In this document: positions 43,381 through 51,463 of the stretch, piece by piece | Layout of the letters: each line of letters starts with the position of its first letter | How positions within the stretch are numbered: position 1 is the first letter of the stretch | DNA from: Candidatus Poribacteria bacterium | Lineage (GTDB): Bacteria > Poribacteria > DTPJ01 > WJIO01 | Direction of reading: 5' to 3' | Length of the DNA stretch: 52,853 bases | NCBI GenBank assembly: GCA_014730235.1 | Contig: WJIO01000329.1 | Coordinates: forward strand, 1 to 52,853 | The notes under the pieces: generated by a model | What the model saw: the letters and a program-made list of their open reading frames with translations, nothing else | What the model was told of the DNA's origin: nothing | Databases searched by the model: none | Translations under genes and position numbers: made by a program

Positions 43381-46300
43381 CTAAATTTGAGGACGACCAG
43401 CATAACTTTCAGTCCTGAAGGTAGTCCACAGCTCTGATATGGTATCATAGCGGCACACCCCGCCGGAGAATGTGCCGAACCATACGTATTTACCGTCAAT
43501 AGCTATAGCTCTGACGTTATCATCAGCCAGACCGTCCCTGCTGGTGAAAATATCCCATATACCACCGGATTTGTCGTATCTGCTGACACCTCGATTTGAG
43601 CTTCCCACCCATATATATTTTTCATCAACGGTTATACAGCTTATATAATCGCTGGTCAACCCTTTGTCCTGATCGAAGAAATCCCACGTGCCGCTTTCGG
43701 TGTTATAACGATAAAGCCCTTTCCTTGTTCCTATCCAGATGTTTTTATTATCCGAAACCAACGCTGTGATCTTTTTCTCAGCCAGTTCCGCTGGAATATC
43801 TGTAAAATCAGCCACTTTCTTGTTTTTCACGCTGTATATACTCAGGCCCTTTTCCCTACCAAGCCACACGTTATCACCATCAACCAGGGCTGCTGTGATA
43901 TTCGTCAGCCCAATTCCCTCATTAAATTCTTCTTCTTTCTTATTGAAATAACCACCATCAGACGTTACTTCTTCCACGATCCCGGTATCTGATATGAGAG
44001 TCCAGGAGTTAAACGATCCTCCCCGATCAAATATTCCTATCCGGTCATCTGAAATGATCCAGGCTTTGTTCTCATGAACGTATATAGTTTTGATGTTGGT
44101 TATATTCCCGCTGTACCATACCAGTTCATCTCCCCCCATGTCATAGAAGTAAAGCCCCAGATCAGTACCAAGCCACAGGAAATTGCCCATAAGTGACATA
44201 CTTCTCAACACAGGATTTGTTGTAGCTGGCATCTGGCTTTCGGTGTTTATATCCCCGGTTTCGCTCTGTGTGGCAAGATTTCCCAGTATGTTCTGGATGT
44301 TAGAGTTAAGGTTACTTCTCTCCTGGAATATAGTCATACCATCAGGATTAGGCATACCAAGATGTATCTGCGTCCATTCTCCGTTTATCTTATCGTATCG
44401 GGAAAGCCCCTTTCGCGTTCCTACCCACAGGTAGTTTTCACTGGCGGCTAAGGATTTGATGTTGTAGCTGACAAGACCGGAGGTTTGCTCTTCGCTTCGG
44501 GCTGTAAGGGCTTTGCCATAGCTGATCCACTCTTTATTTACCGTGTCATACCGGGAAACCCCTGAATCTGTGCCGAACCACACATACTGCCCATCGATTT
44601 TTACATCCTGAACCTTATCACTGGCCAGTCCGTCTTCCTGGGTGTAATTTTCCGCTGTATCTGTTACTATGTCATAATGGGTCGTTCCGCCGTAAGTTCC
44701 GATCCATATTTCCTGTTCCAGCTTAACAGCATTTTTATCTAAAGTTACAATGTCAGAGCCTACTGCGGTAGAGGTATTGCCTGCCAGACCTTCTGCAATA
44801 GAAAAAGGTGTAAATGATCCCAGTTCCCTGTCGTAGATTGTAGTGCCGTTGGTTGTGTTAAAGAATATATATTTATCCTCAAAACCTACGGATAATACCA
44901 CGTTACTGGTCAATCCATCGCCTCTTTTGTATATGAGCCATATATCTTTTTCCGGTGTGTATCTGGCCACGCCGTTGTTTGTGGCAAACCACATGTGGCC
45001 GTTATCAACGGCAATATCCCAAACATGGTCATCCGGCAGGCCATTCAACATGGTGATCTTGTCCCATTTACCATCTTCCAGAAAGGTTGCACCGCTGTGA
45101 GTTCCCGCCCATATCTTACCATTAATTTTAATTAATGAAAATACTTTATTGGACGGCAAACCATCCTGACGGGTGTAGTTTGTCCATGTGTCTGATACCG
45201 TATCATATACGCTTATGCCGCTTTGTGTGGCTATCCACAGGTCAGGCCCGTCCAGCATCAAATCCCGCACATCAGGCCCTACAAGACCGTCATCAATGGT
45301 GTAGCTTAACCAGTTGTTGGTAAGCCTGTCATACCTGCTGATCCCGCCGCCTGTGCCGAAGTATATAAAATCCCTGTCACCTGCGATGGCATGCACGTTG
45401 CCATCCACCAGGGTGTCTGTGCTTCCCCTGCTTCTTGTGGGAGAATACACCCACCATGTACCGTCTGCCTTGTTGTACCTGTAAACGCCGCCATCTGTGG
45501 CAAACCACACATATTCAGGAGTATTCTTAATACCGTATATGTTGACCCTTGTTATACCTTCTGCATCCGATTCATCAAAGGTCTTGCTGTTTCCGTTTAC
45601 TGCGTTATAAAGACTGATTTCACCTCTGCCACCAAGCCATACATCGTCGCCATCTACAGCTATTGAGTAAAGCAGTTTATTCGTGTGGCTTTCCCAGACT
45701 TTGGTTTTACGATCCATAACGTTAAGACCAAGCCTTGTGCCTACCCAGATTTTTTTATCATCTAAATCTATGGAGTTAATTACGTTATTGCTTAATCCCT
45801 CTGCTGTTGTGTAACCATTCCATTTGCCTGTGGATTTGTCGTACCTGTTTAGACCTGCATTTGTGCCCACCCACACATAACCCGGATCTGCTGCTAAGGC
45901 ATTGATGCGGTTGTCCAGCAGGCCAAAGCTTGTGGAAAACGTCTCCCATACACCTGTGGTGTCGTCATACCTGTTTAGCCCTTCGTTTGTGCCCACCCAG
46001 ACGTATTTACCGTCTACAAGTATGCATTTTATGAGATTTGATGCCAGGTTTGACTTGACTGTATTGAAGTTATCCCATCCTTTTGTGGTTTTATTAAGTC
46101 TTGATACACCTTCGTCTGTGCCAAACCATACAAAATTCCCCACAACAGCTATGCTGAATACGTTGTTTCCGGCCAGACCTTCGTTACGTGTGTAGGTTTT
46201 CCAGCGTTCATTCTGTGGATTGAACCTGCTTACGGCCCCCCTTGTGCCGAACCATACACCGTCTATGTCTTCGGCTAAAGCTGTGACATAGCTGGATGGA

Positions 46301-47538
46301 AGGGCTTTTTCCATCTTAAAGCTTTTCCAGTTTCGCGTGTAGAGGTTGTAAGTTCCAAGACCGTGGGCCGTTCCAGCCCAGACTTCGCTTCCGATGGTGG
46401 CGATTGTTGTAACTTCATCGTCAATAAGACCGTTTTCCTTTGTGAAAATCTGTCTTTCGCCTACCCATGAGTCAAAGCGGAGCAAACCTTTGTTGGTGGC
46501 AACCCATGTCTCACCGGACCGGGATTTTACATCCAAGAAATTGTCGGTAACCTGGAATTTCTTAGCCCCCATGAGTTTCATGATGCTTATATGCCGCCAG
46601 CCCATGCCTTCCCATGCGTCACTTCTATCCCTGGCCATTTGCAGTAACGAGCTGGCCCTGGTTCCCCTATAATTAAATCGAGAGGTACGCGCAGTTCTGC
46701 GGGCCCTCCCTAATTTTCGATAGGCATTGCGCTCTGTCTGATAGCTTAATGATACACGACTGTCAAATTCTGCAAGAGCGCCTTTTGTGGCGATGTAAAC
46801 GTATCTGCCATCACCATCTATAGCGTTGATCCTGTCGTCGGGTATAGGCGAATCGTCGGTTTCTCTGGGGCCGCCTTCCGGGCTTAGCCATCGACTTCCG
46901 ATCCCTCTTATGTTGGTAAAATATTCCCATTTCTTGTACCTGTAGTTATAGCGTATAAGACCTTCGTATGTGCCGATCCATGCATAAGATGCCTGATGGT
47001 ATACAGCAGTAACCACAGTTGTTTTTATCTTTGGGAACTTTGTGTAAGTCTGCCATTTATTATCTTTCTTGTCATACACACTGACGCCTTTGTCTGTGCC
47101 GATCCACACGTCGTTACCCCGGGCTGATATGCAGTTTATCCTGTTGTATATCAGACCGTCTTTTTTGGTGTAACTTTTCCATGAATCAGTGGACTTGGTA
47201 TAAACTGACACCCCTGAATCAGTACCGAACCATACCTCATCGCCTGTGGTTGTGGTCAACAGCCCTTCGACTCTTTCCGGTGCAATGCAGTTTACCTGGT
47301 TGTTGATCAAACCATCGGATATGGTATAAAATTTCCACTGGTCGTTGTTACGATCATACCTGTTTACGCCTTTATCGGTGGCTATCCAGACATAATCCTC
47401 ATCCATTGCGATGTCCCACAGTTGGTTGCCAATGAGTATTTCTTTTGCTTCGTCCTCCTCTGCTTTGGATGTCTGGCAGAAGAATGATAAAGCTATGGTA
47501 AATGTAAGAATGAATACAGCAATTTTTTGTATTGGCAT
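43381..47538 (-). CDS. Giant secreted two-component-regulator-type propeller (Reg_prop) protein
   Basis: This 1,385-residue protein has a signal peptide (1-27, IAVFILTFTIALSFFCQTSKA). By eye there are 28 blade motifs of the form V-W-[IFV]-G-T-x-x-G-[LV]-[SN]-R-Y-D. They cover nearly all the protein, enough for four seven-bladed propellers. The histidine kinase and Y_Y_Y domains that accompany Reg_prop in Bacteroidetes hybrid sensors are absent, so this is a stand-alone extracellular propeller. GGGGGAG precedes the ATG. It is followed by the DUF4159 gene, suggesting a shared envelope function. Confidence 0.85.
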   Translation of the reverse strand: MPIQKIAVFILTFTIALSFFCQTSKAEEDEAKEILIGNQLWDIAMDEDYVWIATDKGVNRYDRNNDQWKFYTISDGLINNQVNCIAPERVEGLLTTTTGDEVWFGTDSGVSVYTKSTDSWKSYTKKDGLIYNRINCISARGNDVWIGTDKGVSVYDKKDNKWQTYTKFPKIKTTVVTAVYHQASYAWIGTYEGLIRYNYRYKKWEYFTNIRGIGSRWLSPEGGPRETDDSPIPDDRINAIDGDGRYVYIATKGALAEFDSRVSLSYQTERNAYRKLGRARRTARTSRFNYRGTRASSLLQMARDRSDAWEGMGWRHISIMKLMGAKKFQVTDNFLDVKSRSGETWVATNKGLLRFDSWVGERQIFTKENGLIDDEVTTIATIGSEVWAGTAHGLGTYNLYTRNWKSFKMEKALPSSYVTALAEDIDGVWFGTRGAVSRFNPQNERWKTYTRNEGLAGNNVFSIAVVGNFVWFGTDEGVSRLNKTTKGWDNFNTVKSNLASNLIKCILVDGKYVWVGTNEGLNRYDDTTGVWETFSTSFGLLDNRINALAADPGYVWVGTNAGLNRYDKSTGKWNGYTTAEGLSNNVINSIDLDDKKIWVGTRLGLNVMDRKTKVWESHTNKLLYSIAVDGDDVWLGGRGEISLYNAVNGNSKTFDESDAEGITRVNIYGIKNTPEYVWFATDGGVYRYNKADGTWWVYSPTRSRGSTDTLVDGNVHAIAGDRDFIYFGTGGGISRYDRLTNNWLSYTIDDGLVGPDVRDLMLDGPDLWIATQSGISVYDTVSDTWTNYTRQDGLPSNKVFSLIKINGKIWAGTHSGATFLEDGKWDKITMLNGLPDDHVWDIAVDNGHMWFATNNGVARYTPEKDIWLIYKRGDGLTSNVVLSVGFEDKYIFFNTTNGTTIYDRELGSFTPFSIAEGLAGNTSTAVGSDIVTLDKNAVKLEQEIWIGTYGGTTHYDIVTDTAENYTQEDGLASDKVQDVKIDGQYVWFGTDSGVSRYDTVNKEWISYGKALTARSEEQTSGLVSYNIKSLAASENYLWVGTRKGLSRYDKINGEWTQIHLGMPNPDGMTIFQERSNLNSNIQNILGNLATQSETGDINTESQMPATTNPVLRSMSLMGNFLWLGTDLGLYFYDMGGDELVWYSGNITNIKTIYVHENKAWIISDDRIGIFDRGGSFNSWTLISDTGIVEEVTSDGGYFNKKEEEFNEGIGLTNITAALVDGDNVWLGREKGLSIYSVKNKKVADFTDIPAELAEKKITALVSDNKNIWIGTRKGLYRYNTESGTWDFFDQDKGLTSDYISCITVDEKYIWVGSSNRGVSRYDKSGGIWDIFTSRDGLADDNVRAIAIDGKYVWFGTFSGGVCRYDTISELWTTFRTESYAGRPQI

Positions 47539-47620
47539 TGCATCTCCCCCTCTAATTGGTAATGTTATATATATGATTTAAATATAAGATTATTTGATTC
47601 ATTTGTGGATTTATAATGTA

Positions 47621-47700
47621 AGCTCCGGCAGGAGCGGAATGTTTATAGCGTTTGGATAATTAAAATAGTTTTCTATAAACATTCCGCTCCTACCGGAGCT
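47621..47700. repeat. Inverted repeat F with 27-bp perfect arms
   Basis: agctccggcaggagcggaat plus gtttata (47621-47647) pairs with 47674-47700 with a single mismatch in the centre of the GC-rich part, across a 26-bp spacer. It is GC-rich against its surroundings, differs from families A and B, and occurs once in the window. Confidence 0.8.
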
Positions 47701-47751
47701 AGGTTTTTAATATCCGCGAAAATCCTTTTAATCCGGGTCATCCGAGTGCTA

Positions 47752-49149
47752 TTATTCAATTTCCACATCCCATATCCCCACAGTACCGTCGTCACTGCTG
47801 GAAACCAGCGTCATGTCGTCATTGCTAAAGGATACTGATGTCACCTTTCCGCTGTGTCCCCTGATAGTAGCAACACATTTCTGGTCAGAAACGTTCCACA
47901 GCTTAATGTTTCCTTCTGATCCTCCGGCGGCTATGAGGTTTCCTTCGTGGCTGAAGTTTATGGAGTTAATGGGTTCATTGTAACCCTTCAGGTCGGCTAT
48001 GGGCTTACCGTCGGGTATTTGCCAGAGTTTTATTATTTTGTCATCACTACCAGAGGCCAGGATTTTCCCATCAGGACTGAAGGCAACGGAATGGACAAAG
48101 CCATCATGACCTTTCAGGACTGCCAGATTCTTTTTTTCGTATACATCCCATAACCTTACGGTTTTGTCTTCGCTTCCTGAAGCTATTAACGTTCCATCGG
48201 GGCTAAAGGTTACAGACAGCACATTACCCCGGATACCCCACCAGCCTATATCCCGGTGTCCTTTCAGGGTGGCAAGACATTCGCCGGAGGATACGGCCCA
48301 TATTTTTACAGTCCGGTCTTTGCTTCCCGATGCTATCAGCGATCCGTCAGGGCTGAAAACTGCCGAATAGACAAAACCACCATGTCCGGTCAAAGCGGAG
48401 AATATCTTTCCGGTTTGCGTATTCCAGAGCTTTATGGACATATCGTTACTGGCTGATGCCATGATTGAGCCATCGTAGTTGTAAGCAACGGAATTGACTT
48501 CATCGGTGTGTCCCATGAGTATGGAAACCTGTTTCCTGCTCTGGAAATCCCATAATCGGATGCTTTTATCCCATCCGGTAGATGCTATTACAGAACCGTC
48601 AGGACTGATAGCAGATGAATTTACACGATTTTTGTGTCCGCCCAATATGAGAAACTGACTTTCAGATGGCACATTCCACAGCTTAAGTGTTCCGTCAGCT
48701 GCGCCTGTAACCAGCATTTTACCATCGGGACTGAAGGCAATAGCGCTTGTAAAAAGCCACATATGCGTCTGTCCTTTAAGAACTGCCTCAGTTTTACCGT
48801 CTTCCAGGCTTTTTATTGCTATCCGACCTGACCTGTATGGAATAAGGGCTATCCGGGATAAATCAGGGCTTACGTCGGAGTATCTGCCTTCTATACCGTC
48901 CAGTATGGAAACACAGCTTCCGGTAAAAACATCCCATTTCCTTACCTGATGTTCACCCACAGTGATAAATGTTGATCCATCCTGACTGAATTTAACATGC
49001 CATATCAGTGAGCCAATATCATTAATGGTTGATATACATTCACCGCTCTTTACATCCCATATTTTTATGCAATTATTCATATATTTTCTGTTGCCTGTTC
49101 CTTTTGAAACTGCGGAAACAATATTAGAACCGTCAGGACTAAAAGCCAA
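47752..49149 (-). CDS. WD40-repeat protein, probably 5'-truncated
   Basis: It has 465 residues and 11 WD40 blades (pattern FSPDGxxIASGSxDxTVKLWDV). A complete set would be 7 or 14. The only available start is a TTG with no Shine-Dalgarno, in the middle of a blade (ALAFSPDG). The frame stays open upstream to a TGA at 49213-49215 and reads VSKWHFHNSIRALAFSPDG, ordinary WD40 sequence, with no ATG, GTG or TTG. There is no signal peptide, unlike neighbouring propellers. A family B repeat lies about 100 bp upstream. It is probably the remnant of a longer protein. Confidence 0.75.
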   Translation of the reverse strand: MAFSPDGSNIVSAVSKGTGNRKYMNNCIKIWDVKSGECISTINDIGSLIWHVKFSQDGSTFITVGEHQVRKWDVFTGSCVSILDGIEGRYSDVSPDLSRIALIPYRSGRIAIKSLEDGKTEAVLKGQTHMWLFTSAIAFSPDGKMLVTGAADGTLKLWNVPSESQFLILGGHKNRVNSSAISPDGSVIASTGWDKSIRLWDFQSRKQVSILMGHTDEVNSVAYNYDGSIMASASNDMSIKLWNTQTGKIFSALTGHGGFVYSAVFSPDGSLIASGSKDRTVKIWAVSSGECLATLKGHRDIGWWGIRGNVLSVTFSPDGTLIASGSEDKTVRLWDVYEKKNLAVLKGHDGFVHSVAFSPDGKILASGSDDKIIKLWQIPDGKPIADLKGYNEPINSINFSHEGNLIAAGGSEGNIKLWNVSDQKCVATIRGHSGKVTSVSFSNDDMTLVSSSDDGTVGIWDVEIE

Positions 49150-49316
49150 AGCCCGAATGCTGTTATGAAAATGCCATTTACTTACTATGACGCCGCAGAT
49201 TGGGGAAAATTGTCAAAAAAATATTTGAGATGCTATAATCATAATAACAAAGCAGTCTTGATTTTTACATGAGAAAATGACAAAATAGATAAAGTAAATT
49301 TGATTACATCAATATA

Positions 49317-49440
49317 GTAATCGTTAAAAAATGAAAAATGTGTTTAGAAAATACCTTTATAATGATGGTAAATTACAAAATTTGTCATTCCTGCGAAAGC
49401 AGGAATGACAACTAAATTATATACATTTTTTAACGATTAC
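49317..49440. repeat. Family B MITE-like repeat, complete, inverted orientation
   Basis: GTAATCGTTAAAAAATGAAA at left and CATTTTTTAACGATTAC at right enclose the core, in opposite orientation to the 6354 copy. The pentamer atata flanks both ends (49312-49316 and 49441-49445). It lies between the truncated WD40 gene and the DUF1284 gene; 49216-49311 is otherwise empty. Confidence 0.85.
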
Positions 49441-49460
49441 ATATAGAAAGGAAACAAAAT

Positions 49461-50447
49461 ATGGAAAAACCCACAGATGGACTAAGTAAAGCAGATATAG
49501 AAATCAGGCCCCATCATCTACTCAGCACTGTATGCACGCTAGGAGGAGTGGAGTGTCCGTTATTGGACAGAGAAAGGATAGATTATATACTGGAACAGGT
49601 GGGGAGTAATGCAACACTTCGTATAAAATTAGTCTCAGATGCCGACGAAATATCATATTTCAGGAATATCAGCCCGGAAGATTATGAAAATATGGTTACC
49701 CAGGAGATATTTAACCGCAAGCGAGACTTGGATATATTGCAAAAATTAGGTCTGCTTCCGGGAGATATTCGAAGAGCCCGTTATCTTTATGATTTCCTCT
49801 TTCAGCAGATTGAAACACCCTGGAATATCTGCGCCTACGACACAGAGGAATGGGAAGGATGTCCTCACGCCAAAAGCGGAGCTTATGAGAAAATACGATC
49901 CCGGGGTTGGTCGGCTGTTGTATACAAGCGGGATGATGAAGATAAAAATAAATACAGAAAAACATCCATCCAGGATATATACAGTGGAGAACCACTGTAT
50001 ATAAGGTCTCATCACCTTATGTGTATGGCATGCAGCTACAACGGTGGAGCTTTAAACTCACCCCGCCCGGAAGATACTATATATGAAGCTATACTGCGAA
50101 TTCAGGAGAACCCAGATATTGAGATAACCCTGGTGGAGGGATGCTGCGTCCTGTGTGACCCATGCGATGGTTATGACACAAAGACAACCCGATGCGTTCA
50201 CGGAGGAGGGCTTATCAGAGACTATAAAAAAGACCTGGATATATTTCAGAAGCTGGGTTTGATGCCGGGGGCAACCATGAAGGCCAGAGAGATATTTGAC
50301 CTTTTATTCGAAAAAATACCCTCTACCAGAGATGTCTGCGCTTATGGCGATGGTATTGTTACAGCCAACGAATGGAGAATATGCGGTTCACCGGAAGGTA
50401 ATGAGGCTTACAGACGAACTATAGAGAGCGGTATGTTTCCTGAATAA
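49461..50447 (+). CDS. Duplicated DUF1284 cysteine-rich protein
   Basis: This 328-residue protein consists of two related halves. Each begins with I-R-x-H-H-L-x-x-x (IRPHHLLSTVC and IRSHHLMCMAC) and contains DLDI[LF]QKLGL[LM]PG and a later [NV][IV]CAYxx. The second half keeps a dense cysteine set (EGCCVLCDPCDG, TTRC); the first is cysteine-poorer. DUF1284 proteins are thought to bind metal or an iron-sulphur cluster through these residues; function is unknown. AGAAAGGA precedes the ATG. A hairpin after the stop codon terminates it. Confidence 0.8.
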   Translation: MEKPTDGLSKADIEIRPHHLLSTVCTLGGVECPLLDRERIDYILEQVGSNATLRIKLVSDADEISYFRNISPEDYENMVTQEIFNRKRDLDILQKLGLLPGDIRRARYLYDFLFQQIETPWNICAYDTEEWEGCPHAKSGAYEKIRSRGWSAVVYKRDDEDKNKYRKTSIQDIYSGEPLYIRSHHLMCMACSYNGGALNSPRPEDTIYEAILRIQENPDIEITLVEGCCVLCDPCDGYDTKTTRCVHGGGLIRDYKKDLDIFQKLGLMPGATMKAREIFDLLFEKIPSTRDVCAYGDGIVTANEWRICGSPEGNEAYRRTIESGMFPE

Positions 50448-50448
50448 A

Positions 50449-50476
50449 TTATGGGCATGCTAATGCATGCCCATAA
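50449..50476. terminator. Bidirectional hairpin between convergent genes
   Basis: ttatgggcatgc and its exact complement with a 4-base loop, placed between the stop codons of the DUF1284 gene (+) and the LamG gene (-). It can serve as a terminator in both directions. Confidence 0.65.
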
Positions 50477-50480
50477 ATAA

Positions 50481-51248
50481 CTATTTATTCTTGATTTCCG
50501 ACCATTTTGTCGCCAGCTTATCCAAAGCTGATACGGGATTCAGGCCATAATCCAGACCCTGATTCATTATTTGTTGAATTTCTTTAGCGGACAGGGCTTT
50601 GTTGAATATCCCTACTTCGTCCAAAATCCCCAGCATGGGGTGTGCGCTTTCCATGTCACCGAAGGTCATGGGTTTGTCAACTGCATCGGGTGGACCATCA
50701 TATTGGCTTTCATTTTCCATATTGCCATCTACATAAATCCTCAGGTTTTCCAGATCATAAGTTCCCGCTATATGATGCCATTTTTCATCGGTGATTTTTG
50801 TGGTGGCATCAATCCCTCTCCACTGGGAAGCGCCCTGAGTGAAATATAAACTGACACTACCACCGTTAGCCGGGGTTTGAAAATCGAAATTCCTGATAGA
50901 ACCACCGGCTTTCGCCACTGGGATCTGCCAACCAGCAGTTGTTCCCATCTTGCACCAGTAGACAATAGTGAAAATTCCAAGATTAAGGTCCTGGTGATGT
51001 GGAACTTTGACATAATTTCCGGATACTCCGGGAAATTCCAATCCTTTGCCAAATTTCCCTTCAACCCATTTCACATCACCTATGACTTCACCGTGATGTT
51101 CATTTCCGGAAAAGTCCTCAGCTATATCCGCGTCCTCTTCCTCAAAAAGCCATATACCTATAACGGTATCCGGATTTATGATGGCATAAGCTGGAACTGT
51201 AAATAATATGGTAATAAAAATTAAGAATACTATGAACAAAAATCTCAT
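50481..51248 (-). CDS. Secreted LamG-domain protein with C-terminal KLxxxWxxIK motif
   Basis: This 255-residue protein has a signal peptide (1-22, FLFIVFLIFITILFTVPAYA). It has one LamG jelly roll (IGIWLFEEEDADIAEDFSGN, FTIVYWCKMG, DEKWHHIAGTYDLENLRIYVDG, GILDEVGIFNKALSAKEIQ). It ends DKLATKWSEIKNK, matching the tails at 20099 and 24372. AAAGGAG precedes the ATG. It is a paralogue of the 24372 gene but not closely similar in the core. Confidence 0.88.
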   Translation of the reverse strand: MRFLFIVFLIFITILFTVPAYAIINPDTVIGIWLFEEEDADIAEDFSGNEHHGEVIGDVKWVEGKFGKGLEFPGVSGNYVKVPHHQDLNLGIFTIVYWCKMGTTAGWQIPVAKAGGSIRNFDFQTPANGGSVSLYFTQGASQWRGIDATTKITDEKWHHIAGTYDLENLRIYVDGNMENESQYDGPPDAVDKPMTFGDMESAHPMLGILDEVGIFNKALSAKEIQQIMNQGLDYGLNPVSALDKLATKWSEIKNK

Positions 51249-51269
51249 AACGCAACTCCTTTATAAAAT

Positions 51270-51463
51270 GTGGCTTTTCCGGGTTTGGTGTGTTTATAAT
51301 TGAAAATTCCCACAGCTTGTCATTCCTGCTCAAGCTTTTTGAAAAAGCTTGAGCAAAAAGGAATAAGAGTTTCGCAGCAATGACAAGCTGAGAGATTTTT
51401 CATTTGCTAGTGTCGCTTTAAGCACTGCAACATCTGGTTTTAGTTAATTTTAGAAATGTCAGG
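51270..51463. repeat. Family A left half with hairpin module and repeat C tail
   Basis: tggcttttccgggtttggtg starts a family A left end. Then come the core with the hairpin caagctttttgaaaaagctt and the companion aaaaaggaataagagtttcg, and finally the 62-bp repeat C (51402-51463), which ends exactly where the next gene's stop codon begins. Confidence 0.75.
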
